The position numbers were made by a program, and so were the translations under genes. A stretch of 64,000 nucleotides of DNA. Origin: Batillaria attramentaria. Lineage: Eukaryota > Mollusca > Gastropoda > Batillariidae. Shown here one piece after another: positions 12,615 to 27,203 of this stretch. Below the pieces are notes generated by a model, which saw only the letters and a list, made by a program, of their open reading frames with translations, did not search any database and was not told where the DNA came from. Within the stretch, counting starts at the first letter, position 1; each line of letters opens with the position of its first letter. The stretch spans positions 535,001 to 599,000 of the forward strand of contig JACVVK020000335.1 in the NCBI GenBank assembly GCA_018292915.2, read 5' to 3'.

Positions 12615-12790
12615 TAAAGCCCATGCAAAAATCGCAATTTTACTTGAAATCTTCAGGCCACTAGGAGCCACTTCAAGCCACGATTACGCAATCTGCAGCG
12701 GTCCTGGGCCTAGTGGGGAAGGCCCACGCCTTGCGTAATAGCTAGTGGCTTGAAGTGGCTCCTACTGGTGTGGTGGCTTGTTCTTTTTAA
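12615..12790. mobile_element. Foldback MITE, copy 1
   Basis: Arms 'aggagccacttcaagccac' (about 12664-12682) and its inverse 'gtggcttgaagtggctcct' (about 12747-12765) flank a centre that itself pairs (gattacgcaa / ttgcgtaat; gggcctagtggg..aaggccca). The family recurs at 25695-25862 and 63644-63790. No ORF. Confidence 0.75.
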
Positions 12791-13093
12791 CAAGCCTTAT
12801 CATGTGCAGGGGTGGTCAGGCTTTTAAGAGTTAACCTTTTTTTTTTCTGGTCAGACCTCAAGACGACTGTCGCTGGCTTACCCAGTAATCTGTTGCAACA
12901 ACTTTCTATTGTTTGTTCTTTTTATTATCAGTAATTGTTCCATGTAAATATTTGTGCGTAGGTAAAGTTCAACCACAGTTTAAGCCGTAAACGTTGTAAC
13001 TGAGTACAGTACAGATGTGACTAGGAAAGGGTTATTGCACTTGTGATTGTATTGCTGTACTTTGAAAGAGATAAGAAATAAGTTCCTGCTATT

Positions 13094-16326
<3,233 letters not shown>

Positions 16327-16433
16327 TTCTCTATTCCTCTATTTGGTCTTTCCCAGACAGTAACTGGAAACAGATACAGCGGTTTAAAGTCACGGACTCA
16401 GCTGGCTTTTCTACAGTCAGCTCCTTTCTTAAT

Positions 16434-16760
16434 TATCAGGGCTTGTGTTAACGCACAAACTGTGCGTATTGACGCACAGAAATCACAAAATGACGCAGAA
16501 AAAAAATCACTGGAGGTTTTACTGACGCACAGATTTTAAAATTTTGGAGCAGGAGTGCGTCGCGTGATAATCAAATTTGATAGCATGATGCACAGCTTTC
16601 ACAGTTTCAGTTTCAATCTTCGGCGATCGATCGTCAGAGCAGTCGCCACAGACACTCTGAAATGTACGGCGTTTATGTCTGTTAGAGTAGGCTGACCCTC
16701 AGATTTTTCTGCTGGAAGTCATGCTGACCCTCAGAAAAAATATCTACCACAAGCCCTGAT
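16434..16760. mobile_element. ~320-bp non-autonomous DNA transposon with inverted ends
   Basis: The left end CAGGGCTTGTG and right end CACAAGCCCTG are exact inverted repeats, flanked by 'attat' on both sides (possible target duplication). The interior has reiterated 'gacgcac' and 'gctgaccctcag' and no ORF. CAGGG ends suggest hAT, but the flanking duplication is shorter than the 8 bp typical of hAT. Confidence 0.65.
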
Positions 16761-17514
16761 TATAGCCTATCCCAGCCACCATTCTTCATTTCACCAACAG
16801 GCTGACCTGGGTTATCTGTCTCAGACTCATGAGTCTGGGTTATCTGTCTTTACTGGCTGTAGAATATCACGTCATCGGCCTGTGCTTTCACCGATCGATA
16901 TAGCCATAAAATAAATAAGGTTGTAATCTCCCCATTACCACAAGTCTTGTTAAAAGGTTGAGTAAACCAACAAACAACAAATCACATACACACACGAACG
17001 TTAGTCGATGTCACAATAATGATGTCCAGAAAAATAAAGACTCCACCATTCAGCAGTAAGTATGTCCCCCTTTGTCCTTTGAGTCTTTGTTTTAAGCATA
17101 TATTCCAGATATTTTCTGACGAGCATTTTTTGTATTAATTTTATGAACGCACATATCAAACAAATCGATGGTATGGTATGGCATGGTATGGTATGGCCTC
17201 GACGCACATATTCCTATCTGAGATGCTCATGGCGCCGCAGGGCTGGAGGGCGAAGCAGTGAAAGCCTGCTGCCGCTAAGCGCTACTTTATGTGCAAACCT
17301 CCATCCTGCTATTCTCTCTGTTGCGAACGACAGTATTTCTGTTTTCCATGTTTTGCCACCCGCCACAGCCTACTCTTCTTGGAAAGATGGACGTGGGATT
17401 TTTAGTGTGCACACTTGATATCTGTGCGTGCGTGTGTACACGAATGCGGGACGGGCTCCGTAAACGAGATTACACGTGATTTTAACTCCACTTGGAAAGT
17501 AAAAATCCAATTAA

Positions 17515-17592
17515 ATTCCTGCCCAACTGGGATCGAACAAGGAGCTAGGGATCCGAAGCCGGATACCGTAACCACTAGACCAGATCCCCTGT
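17515..17592 (-). mobile_element. tRNA-like SINE head (minus strand)
   Basis: On the minus strand, 'ggtctagtggttacggtatcc' (A-box-like) and 'gttcgatccc' (B-box-like) are spaced as in a tRNA. They are followed by a non-tRNA body toward lower coordinates, with no matching acceptor stem. Read as a SINE head rather than a functional tRNA gene. Confidence 0.5.
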
Positions 17593-18275
17593 CCATAATA
17601 CATACATATAGTACATATTAATTTTAGCATGCCAGCATGCCATGCAAACGCCATGCGTAATAAGGATAGCACGAGACGTTACGGCTCGCAAAGTAAACAC
17701 GTACACGCACTTCCGGTGCGCCATTACGCTATCCGATCGAAGCGGAAACGAGGCTTCTCCGATGGTCAGATATTGAAATACATCAGGTTTTTCTAAACAA
17801 CGTTTTCGTTGTTTATTTACTTGTTTATTTACTAACAAAATCACAGATGTTTTGGTGAGCACTTCAGCAATACCCTTATTGACAAAGTCATAAAGGTTCG
17901 TGGATCTGCATGAAAATTGATTGAGATGACGTTTGAATGAAAGTGTTGGTGCGACTGCATCCACGACGTACGGCGAACGTGAAAACAGAGATATACTGTG
18001 GTTGTGTAAGCTTTACTCAATTCTTCAACAAATTAATTTTGATTGCTCCGTTCGTAATGGAGTGGTGTAGAAGGCGTCCATTATCTTTCTGTACAGGCTG
18101 TGCTTTGCCATGAATGTTTAATTTTGTTTCATCGTTTAACCGTTCACAACAGAAGCAATGCTGTCCCAATAGTATGATAGCTCTTAAAATATCTTGTGAG
18201 AATATGAGATTCGGTCTTGGCCCATGCGTATCCCTAACGGCCATCTTGTTCGCCTGGTAATGACACTGCACTTAC

Positions 18276-18460
18276 CTTTTACAGTTCGTGAAAGAGACGA
18301 AGCCTGAAGAGAACGAAGAGCGTTAGTAAAACGCCTGCAGTTTTGTGGGTAAAATTCCTCTGAAAAGTTCTCTCAGAACCAAACACAGAAACACAAAACG
18401 ATGCCTAACGAAAACAACAGAGCAAAACGTATAGCGTAGACGGAAACCCAGTCAACAACA
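18276..18460 (-). other. Putative 5'UTR exon of the double-GTPase gene
   Basis: On the minus strand CTGTAAAAG|gtaagtgca (donor at 18275-18274) is a near-perfect donor. No ATG-initiated frame crosses it in agreement with the next exon, whose acceptor is just upstream of the start codon (exon start about 16363). The 5' boundary is a guess. Confidence 0.45.
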
Positions 18461-18610
18461 TCCCCCAGCGATCACGTCGACTTGTACACGTCACAGGGGG
18501 GCGGGGCTTTAGACTAGGCGGAGTGAAAAGGCATCCGGGTCACGAGATATGGACGTGAGTCGACTGTCGACGTGAATCGGCTGTCGCCAACACGGTAATA
18601 CCGGCGGCGT
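18440..18610. promoter_or_regulatory. Putative bidirectional promoter of two GIMAP genes
   Basis: The segment sits between the minus-strand 5' exon (donor at 18275) and a plus-strand 5' exon (donor ATT|gtaagt at 18703/18704). It is GC-richer than its surroundings, with a GC box GGGGCGGGGC near 18497-18506 and repeated GTCGAC-containing motifs. No TATA box was seen. Inference from geometry. Confidence 0.4.
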
Positions 18611-18806
18611 GGGTGTCCTTTTTGTTGTGCTGTTCTGCAGTTCGCCAGTCGATTGTTTTATTTGGCCCAAGGTGCAGCAAAGGACCCCGTGGACACTGCA
18701 ATTGTAAGTGGAATCTTTTACAAAATCAGCATTTGCTTGTTCGTATGTTTGCTTGTATTATTGTTAAATAACAAGATTCGAAGATGAACCCCCCCCCCCC
18801 CCCCCC

Positions 18807-19278
18807 CCCGTAGAGTAGTGGTTAGCACTTTGGACTATGGACCGGGAGACCCAGGTTCGAGTCCCAGCCGAGGCAAGCGGGATTTTACCTACCTAGGTCG
18901 GCTCCTACCCAGAGCGGGTGTGCTATGGGCCCAATGGGGAGGCTGTTGCCACACAGCCGAGCTGCACCCTCTTCACGGGTGCGACTTTGGGGGTGCTTCC
19001 CTTGGTATGAAACGTCTTATGATGTGGATGATTCCCGGTCCTGGTTAATGCTGGGATATTAAATGACAGGAAGCGTGGAATGCGGCCCTGACCCGCAGTC
19101 CCAAACCACACGGACCTCCATAGCTTCATCTTACCATCATCCTCATCTCCATCATCATGCATAATAAAAATTGCCCCAACTTCCGAGCCCTCCGTGGATT
19201 CCACCCATTACCAGAGAGGAAAACCACTGGAGCCAGCCACTGGAGTTGTGGCAGTAAAAAAAAAGAAAAAAAAAAGAT
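18807..19278 (+). mobile_element. tRNA-derived SINE, family A, copy 1
   Basis: The head 'gtagagtagtggttagcac' with B box 'ggttcgagtcccagc' is followed by a ~400-bp body and an A-rich tail. Other copies lie at 27920-28404 (+) and 58060-58575 (-). The body contains conserved 'ctcctacccagagcgggtg' and 'catcatcatgcataataaa' blocks. This copy inserted between the presumed 5'UTR exon and the first coding exon of the plus-strand GIMAP. Confidence 0.85.
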
Positions 19279-19660
19279 TTGAAAATGTTTAACCAGGTCA
19301 TAATAAACATCTTTCATTTATTCATTTCGTCATTTAATCAATTATTTATTAAGTTTAAAAGAAATTTAATTCTGTATTTAGTTCTGTATTTAATTCTGCA
19401 TGTAATTCTGTATTTAATTCTGCATGTAATTCTGTATTCAAATCTGCATGCAATTCTGCATTCTGTATATAGTCAGTTGGTTATTATTAAAATTATCATT
19501 TGCCCATAACAAGATTTGAAAATATGTAACCAGGTCATAATAAACATATTTCATTTATTCATTCAGTCATTCAATTAATTATCTATACAGTCCAAAAAAA
19601 TCTGTAATAGTATTCAATTCCGTATTTAATTCTGTATTTAATTCTGTATTCCGTATTTAG
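19279..19660 (+). repeat. AT-rich duplicated minisatellite
   Basis: 'aaccaggtcataataaacat' plus 'ttcatttattcatt' occurs twice (19290 and 19530). It is followed each time by short 'aattctgtattt/aattctgcatgt' units of 10-12 bp, repeated about nine times in the first copy. Confidence 0.8.
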
Positions 19661-19713
19661 TCAATTGGTTAAAATTAAAATTTATTATCATTTGCCCACT
19701 AGCCTCCAGCACA

Positions 19714-21423
19714 ATGAAAGATCTGCGTGTAGTATTGCTCGGAAAGACAGGAGCAGGCAAGAGCTCCTTGGGAAACACCCTGCTGGGTCGTGAAGCATTC
19801 CGAGTTGCCAGAGGTGTGTCGTCAGGAACAGAGAGGTGCCAGTGGGCGGACGAAGAAATAGATGGCATATCGTTGCAGGTAATACATTGGTCAGAAGTGA
19901 GAACGCACAACACGAGAATAGCCCGTGGTCTGGGAATAGTTATGAGAGTAGTTTTGGAGCTTTTTCCTGATGTGTATAGTTGTTTCTGTATTTTTGGGTG
20001 GTGTTGCTCTTGCTAGATGACGAGGGTGGGTGGGGGAGGGTGTTTGGGGTTTAACGTCCCAAACCACCACATACGGGTGATATCAAAGACGGGGCAACGA
20101 TGAAAAAGCCAGCACAAATATTTAGCCCCAGCCGGGATACGAACTCACGACCCGAGCATTAGAAGTCCAGTTGGCCAACGCTTTACGATTCGGCCACCCC
20201 GGCTCCCCGCTAGATGCCGACGACAACGATGGTGATAATCTAGTAACAAGTAACAGACGGGTGATGACGACCGTAATGATATTAGTGATGAAAATAGTAA
20301 TAATATTGTATCACCATCATCATGATCACGTTTGTATGAATGTGATTGGTTAGGCGCCGGGGGGGGGGGGGGGGGATCTAAGTATCAAACAGTTGCACAG
20401 ATAGAGCTATGAAGATATATTCCATAACGGTATTGTTGAATTACTTTTGAAGGTGACAGACACGCCAGGCCTTTGCGATACGCATCGCCCCGAGGAAGAA
20501 GTTCTACGTGAAGTAGGGAAAAGTGTGGCAGTTGCTTCCCCCGGTCCGCACGTCGTCCTTATGGTGCTACGCTGTGATAAGCGATTTACTGAGGTACCTA
20601 ACTCATATTGTGCGCGTGTATGTGTGTGTGTGTGTGTTGGGGGGGGGGGGGTGGAAGGAAGGAGGGGTGGTGGTCACAATATAGCGTCTGAAACCATAGT
20701 GGTGGCTCTGGTTGTCGTATTTGTTGTTCTATGTTAATGGAAGTGTACCGCAGTTTGAGCAGACGACGTGCATTTTCTTTCTCTTCAGGAAGAGTACGAT
20801 GCCTACGTCACACTGAAGAAGCTGTTTGGAGACGCTGTCGTCAATCACATGATAGTTGTGTTCGCTGGGGCTGATGCATATGGGGACACACCAGGTAATT
20901 GAGAATCAGTTTAAGTCGGTGTTAATGGGAGTGTATATTAAAGGTGTCAACTGTTAAGATTACTGAGCTTTCCGGAAGTCAGCTGTTTTGGAATAGTTTT
21001 GTTCGATATAGCTATGTAATTATTAGGGTTTTTTTCCCCTGTTTTTGCATGGTTTATTTATAATAATTATTCAGTAGTTATATCTAATTATCTCTATCTT
21101 TGTATTAATCCGTAGTTCTTTGTCAAATGATTTCTTTTCTTGTCATTGTCGTGCAGACGAGCAGCGTGAGGCTTTGAAGGAAGAAATGGGGAAGTGCCCG
21201 GCACAGCTCAAGCAGCTTTTGCAAGAACTGAATCATCGCTATATTCCTGTCAACAACAAGGGCTCTCGTGGCCAGAGGCAGCAACAGGCGAAGGACATAA
21301 TGGCCGCAATGATGGTAAAATTAATATTTCTTGAATACCATTGTCGTTGTGTTTTTGGTTCCTGTTAGTTTTGATTCTTGTTGTTGTTGTTGTTTTGTTG
21401 TTGGTGGTGGTGGTGGTGATGTG

Positions 21424-21467
<44 letters not shown>

Positions 21468-21482
21468 TATGTGTGTGTGTGT

Positions 21483-21536
<54 letters not shown>

Positions 21537-22173
21537 AATTTAGTGCTCTCTCTCTCTCTCTCTGTGCCCACTCGTGAGAAATTATATACAGTATACTTCG
21601 TCACCAGTGGTACTTCATTTCTCATTCACATCTTTATATCGGAAGCGGAGATAACGGCAAGACAACATGAAAAAAAAATCTGGCACCCAACTGAATAAAT
21701 GCAGACAACAAAAATTAGCGTTTTTCATTTGATATATTTCCCATAATTATGACAGAGCTCAACCCCGAATTAAAAATATCTGGCACCCAACTGAAAGAAA
21801 ATTTTGCATTATTTATATCTTATATTTTCAATTTGATAGGCCTCAGTCCTCAGTTAATTTCGTTCATCTGTTTATATCTGTGTAGGATTTAACTGAGAAG
21901 AATGGGGGAAATTATTTCACTAGCGGCCTAACCAAAGAGGTCGGCAAGCTGAAGGAACCATTGATCGAAAAGCGGATGAAGAACAACTCCAGCCGTGAGG
22001 AGGCGGCCAGAGAAACCAACCTTGCCATTGTGCAGGACAAAGAAGACCCGGGCTTCTTTGAGAAACTGAAGCGTGTAATGGGAGATGCCGTACTTCCTGC
22101 TGTAAAGATGGCGACGGCAGCCGTAGCTCACCAGGCTGCAGCTGCTTTGGTATCGAGGTGCACTGTGATGTAA
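19714..22173 (+). CDS. GIMAP/AIG1-family GTPase, canonical DTPG type, CaaX-like end
   Basis: Five coding exons: 19714-19878, 20453-20593, 20789-20894, 21157-21314, 21886-22173. Consensus GT-AG borders and phases 0,0,1,0 give 285 aa. P-loop GKTGAGKS at 10-17; G3 DTPG at 58-61; the G4 position reads FAGAD; 'RYIPVNNKG' fits the G5 region. The last exon is a Lys/Glu-rich helical tail with Ala-rich segments and no transmembrane helix. The final four residues CTVM match a CaaX prenylation box, which would anchor the protein to membranes (inference). The start is the first Met, just inside the P-loop exon; an upstream exon ending at 18703 is then 5'UTR. Its partner on minus is the double-GTPase gene. 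Exon sizes 141, 106 and 158 recur exactly in the GIMAP at 32-35.5 kb, marking a gene duplication. Confidence 0.9.
20029..20213 (-). mobile_element. tRNA-derived SINE, family B, copy 1
   Basis: On the minus strand 'ggccgaatcgtaaagcgttgg' and 'agttcgtatcccggc' are the A/B-box head, followed by 'aaatatttgtgctggcttttt', 'gggacgttaaaccccaaaca'. The ~180-bp family has eight copies in this window. This one is in intron 1 of the plus-strand GIMAP. Confidence 0.85.
21420..21536 (+). repeat. GTGC then GT microsatellite
   Basis: About 11 GTGC units followed by about 30 GT units, in the last intron of the GIMAP gene. Confidence 0.9.
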
Positions 22174-22195
22174 TGTTAACCCAACAGGCTTGAGT

Positions 22196-22375
22196 AGAGG
22201 GTGGGTGGGTGTTTTGGGGTTTAACATCCCAAACCACCACATACATAGGGTGATATCAAAGACGGGGCAACGATGAAAAAGCCAGCACAAATATTTGGCC
22301 CCAGCCAGGATTCGAACTCACGGCCCGAGCATTGCAAGTCCTACGCTCTACCATTCGGTCACCCCTGTTTCCCAG
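22196..22375 (-). mobile_element. SINE family B, copy 2
   Basis: Minus-strand head 'ggtgaccgaatggtagagcg' and B box 'gagttcgaatcctggc'; it begins 23 bp after the GIMAP stop codon and so lies in its 3'UTR. Confidence 0.85.
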
Positions 22376-22633
22376 GCTTGAGTCGAGCATTCGCATTTTT
22401 GATTCAACTGTAATAATAAGGCGAGTGTTGGTTGAGTTCTGCTTCATGTTAGATTTTTCTGTTCGAAACTTACACATCAAATACCTTCAATACCTTCGTG
22501 GTAACTCCCCTCCCCTGGACACCCCCTCCACCCCCTCCCTGCCGTCCATCTTCAGCCACAACCTGATGAACTTGAACTGAACATTTATTAGGGACGTTTG
22601 ATCACATGATAAAGGGAAGCATTTGCCAATATT

Positions 22634-22639
22634 AATAAA
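22634..22639 (+). terminator. Possible polyadenylation signal of the plus-strand GIMAP
   Basis: AATAAA about 460 bp after the stop at 22173, downstream of the SINE in the 3'UTR. Another AATAAA-like site follows near 22883. Confidence 0.3.
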
Positions 22640-22699
22640 ATGTGTACCAAATTATTTGTGAGCAACCTGTGAATAGGCTAGTGTGAATTTGTTGTATTC

Positions 22700-23035
<336 letters not shown>

Positions 23036-23134
23036 AATTTTGCCCGCTTTTTGGTTTAAATGTTGCAATTAGTTTAATATGTTGGTGTATATGAAAAACG
23101 GCCGGTCTTGAAAGAGCATATCCGGATCAAGTTA

Positions 23135-23300
23135 CACGTGTTTTTTTTGTTTTGTTTTTTTGTTTTCTGCTTTTCTGTTTGTTTGTTTGTTTGTTTGTTT
23201 GTTTGTTTGGTTGGTTGGTTGGTTGGTTGGTTGGTTCGTTGGTTTTTGTTTGTTTGTTTTGGTTTGGTTGTTTTTTTGTTTTTTGGTTTTTTTTGGTGCA
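23135..23300 (+). repeat. TTTG/TTGG low-complexity tract
   Basis: Runs of GTTT and GGTT tetranucleotides. Between 23300 and 24090 I see no gene; 23290-23580 is GC-balanced but unrecognised. Confidence 0.85.
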
Positions 23301-24098
23301 CGGCTGTGCAAAGCCGACTCTTTAATTGGAGTGGCCTAGGTCAAAAAGAGGGCAGCGCTGCCTGCCAGCCATAAATAAACAGCCCTTCCCAGTGCGGCAT
23401 GCCTGAAAGCGCTGAATAGGCCCTGAGAGAGTAGAACTCTGCCGCGTTATCAAGCCAGTCGCTACACCTGTCAGCAGCCCGATAGCAGTACCGGCAGAAA
23501 GCTACAGAGAGTTTGTACATTTTGAGTTCTTCTTTTCCGTGCCTTGTTCGGCAACACACATGTGTAATTTCATGCTTTCATGGACATAGTTGAATAGTGA
23601 AGAAATCAAGCTCTGTTTTCATACCAAACATGCCCTATGCAGCAACTGACTGGAGAGTGCTGTTGGTTAGTGAAGAACATGCACACTGACAAACAGTACA
23701 CATGCATCGTAAATTTGACTGTTTTTAACTTGTGCTACAGCGTCTTAGGAAGTTTTCTATAGTTTCAAATTTATATATACGGGAAGATGCATATGAGTAG
23801 TTTTACACAGTCAAGCACAAAATTCAGACCGACTAACCTGTCACTTGCCAGAAGCGTATTAATATCCCTTGGCTCGGAGCACTGGTAATCCAGATTGTAT
23901 CAAACAGTATCCACGTATCGTTTCAAAACGTCAGTGTTTGAACACAAAAAATGTTAGCTTATGCACTTGTAGTGCTTCGGAAAGTGTTACTATCCACAAG
24001 CAGCAGTCAGTCAATAGACAACAAAGGAAATAAAAGCACATTTTAAGCAGCAAACTCAGGAATGTGGCAGAAAGGGTGGGTGGGTGGAAGATGAACGG

Positions 24099-24864
24099 TC
24101 AGGTCAGTGCTGCACTGTTATCACTGTTGCACAGTTCATCCTCTACTTCAGTGTCTTCTTTTTTGTTGACACTGACAGAGCGGCATGGAAGAGTGGGGAG
24201 ACCATTGTCTGGTGTTCTCTCATTAGCACTCGTAGGTTATCCTCCTGTTTTTTCAGACCCCACACACGCTTCTTCAAAAGGTTGTTTGGGAAAAGGCGAG
24301 GTCATGACACTTGTCCTGCTTGGTGGGGCCATTTCTGTTGTTCCATCTTTCATCTTCTTTGTTGGCGTGGAAGTCAATATTTCTGAGAAACTAATTTCAC
24401 ATGAGGAATCAGCTGCGGCAGCGTCATCCTCAGGAAAAAGTCTCTTTTGTGGCCGTCTTTGTTTTGCATGTTTCGCTGGTCTTCCCCCTTTTTTCTGTCC
24501 ATCATAGTGACTGCATGTTGCACACTGCATAGGCGACACATCTGGATCATAAGCAGCCCAGATAGCAGAAGATTTCTCAATAAGAATTTCAGCGCTTTGT
24601 AATACTGTTTCTGATGGTTCAGGGGACCTCTTGAGCGCGGTAAGCCTTGCATAGCACTTCAAACATAACGGTTTGGAATGTTTGTTTTCAATATCTTCTG
24701 CCAGGTTTAGTCCATAAAAGTGTAAAATGTCTGCAAAAACTGGTACAAAGTTTAACATTTACATCCTTCACTTTCTTTCCTGTAACTCTGTCACCACACA
24801 GACGACACAAAGCGTTCAGTTTATCTGTATGTGTTGACTCAGTGTGTTCGTTGGTACTTTCCAT
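24099..24864 (-). pseudogene. Broken zinc-finger-like ORF (CRLCG ... CLKCY ... CATC pattern)
   Basis: Reading starts at the Met at 24864. Within about 105 nt it gives ALCRLCGDRVTGKKVKDV, then must shift frame near 24758-24735 to continue as ILHFYGLNLAEDI ... KPLCLKCYARL, MQCATCSHYDGQKKGGRPAKH and a Lys/Ser/Glu-rich tail. It hits TAA at 24237-24239; the same frame stays open to TGA at 24099-24101. The paired Cys-x2-Cys motifs with a basic GRPAK patch resemble the zinc-binding N-terminal modules of a multi-copy invertebrate family with a RAG1-N-terminus-like layout; that assignment is weak. One frameshift plus one premature stop suggests a decayed gene or a transposon-derived fragment. No catalytic domain is adjacent. 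Confidence 0.5.
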
Positions 24865-25336
24865 ATTGTATGCACCTATCGCATACTTCTGCCGATAGAA
24901 AATCCACACACCCACGTCCTGTCTAAAAAACAAGTGGAGGCAACAGAGGAAACAACCACCTATCACTTCATGTAAATTTCAAACACAACAAAACTTTCAC
25001 GCCGCATCCAGAGGGATTAGAAAGAAGGAGAAAATGACCACTTGGTAAAGAACAAAAAAAAAAAAAGTATGCCAATTATCACTTAAACCTAGTCAGCCGT
25101 TTGGCAGATTGTCGCGTCATGCGCTCGTGTGGTATTACATGTGAATACTGTACAGCATTTCTGAGGAAAGCTAGAATGTTTTATTTCTCAGATCTCTTCT
25201 CCCGAGAAATGAAACGTTCAGTGGAGACCCCAGTTTTTCTCAGAAATAACCTGAAAAGAAACAGCGAGATTCGAACGTACGACGAAGTTGTTCAAATTCA
25301 CCCTACAGTACACATGAGTCTTTGGCTGCTGGATTT

Positions 25337-25367
<31 letters not shown>

Positions 25368-25453
25368 CATCAAACTTGAATAGCTGAAAGTCATCCACAT
25401 CGCGAAACTCCTATAGTGGTAAACGACTTTGAGAATACGCATCCTTGCCGGTC

Positions 25454-25498
<45 letters not shown>

Positions 25499-25694
25499 TG
25501 AATTTTATAGCATTGCAATGGTGTCATGTAGTGTAGGCAAATAAGATCTAAAGAAGGGGAAAGCGAAGGTCGAACCCGCGTCCGACAGCGGCCTTGTGTA
25601 AACAATCGTTCTCGCTCTGACTCTTGGTTGGGTGGGGGGTGGGGGGGGGGGAGGGGAGGCTTCTTTTCCGGTGCGTGTCTGTTTAACTCTTCAG

Positions 25695-25862
25695 AGCTCA
25701 TGTAAAAATCTCAATTTTACTTGAAATCTTCAGATCACTAGGAGCCACTTCAAGCCACTAATACGCAATTTGCAGCGGTCTTGTGCCTAATGAGGAAGGC
25801 CCACACCTTGCGTAATATTTAGTGGCTTGAAGTGGCTCCTACTGGTGTGCAGTGGCTTGTTC
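25695..25862. mobile_element. Foldback MITE, copy 2
   Basis: Same family as 12615-12790: 'aggagccacttcaagccac' and inverse 'gtggcttgaagtggctcct', with the shared left flank 'ttttacttgaaatcttcag'. Confidence 0.75.
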
Positions 25863-26660
25863 TCTTGAAAAACAAAGTAACCAAACCAGCAAAATTGCTT
25901 CAACATTTAATGACAACCGACAGACAAAGTAATGATGTTTGACAAGTTAAATAATTTTAATTAGATATAATAAAATATGTAATATACTCATTTGTAAGGA
26001 TGGCTTGAGATAAGCAATTGTTCGACCGGTGGCGCGTCCAACTTGGGCAGCCGTCACCATTTGCTGTCACGCTAAAAAAAAGTCTACCCAGAGCACTGGA
26101 GCTACATGTATGTGAAACTGTGACATTGATGCCTGCTTTCCGGCTGATCGTCGAGGATTTTCCGCCTGGTTCTTCGGATTTTCTCCCAAATAAAAAATTC
26201 AGAGTGGTTACGGTGGTAGCAAAAGAACTTAAAACTTTAAAATAAACCCAACTAATCAGTCATTCAACCGACCAATCACCTAGTCCAGTTCTAAATAATA
26301 ATAATAATAATAATATTTTCTGTTTCTGGTTCCGTCTCTCTCTCTCGCTTTCCTTTGTGGCAGGGATGGGGGGGGGGGGGGGGGGGTTGGAAGTTACTTT
26401 CACAAGGTATTACCAAGCTATGAATAAAATGTTCATTACTAGGGAACATTGTTTTCTTCTCCGTAAAGATGCCACCAGTTCGTTGAAATAATGACAGATT
26501 TGTTTGTAAGCTAGACGCTTATTAAGAATCCGTTTCTCTGGCAAGTATATACTGTACTGTGATAAAATCTTGCGTGCACGTCGATTTTGTAAAACAGTCA
26601 GAGTCTGGACCCACCACGGAAGTCAAAGCTGACTCACAGCCGAGTAGTGAGGGCATTGTC

Positions 26661-27169
26661 TCACTTAATCCATGAGCAAAGATCCCCGTGTCTGCAGACG
26701 ACAATGGCCAGAATAAGGACAAGGACGATGCCGACCACACCAAACCCGATGGCGGCGCCAGTAATTTCGAGGACGATGAAGACGATGCAGCAGACGACTG
26801 CTATCGCGAGGAGAGTACCCAGGACGGCGACGGGTGAAAACGACTCTTTGTCCATTTTGGCTGAGAGGTCCATCAGGGTGTACACCAGACTCTCTCTGCT
26901 CTTCTCGCTCGTCTGAAAGAAAATCATCATCATCATCACCATTTTCCTTATCGTCATTGGCATCATCGTTGTCACTGTAGCCTGGTCTTTCGTCATCGAT
27001 AATTTAGATAGCAACGCCAACACTCAATATTGTACGCTGCCTATCGAAATTGCCGGTAACAGACGTATAAAATTGGGTGCTCTTGTCTAAAATTTCAGCC
27101 AAGAATGTTTTCTGTTGACTCAGTTGAGTACACGGATAGAGGTTTGATACACTGCCGTTTTGAAGTATT

Positions 27170-27203
<34 letters not shown>

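Noticed and set aside
23108..23374. 88-codon hydrophobic plus-strand frame (Val/Cys/Leu/Phe-rich)
   Set aside because: Translation of TTTG/TTGG repeats, not a membrane protein.
24735..24758. Tiny intron to repair the zinc-finger frame
   Set aside because: The only GT...AG pair there is about 34 bp, too short for a spliceosomal intron, and the joined frame is worse.
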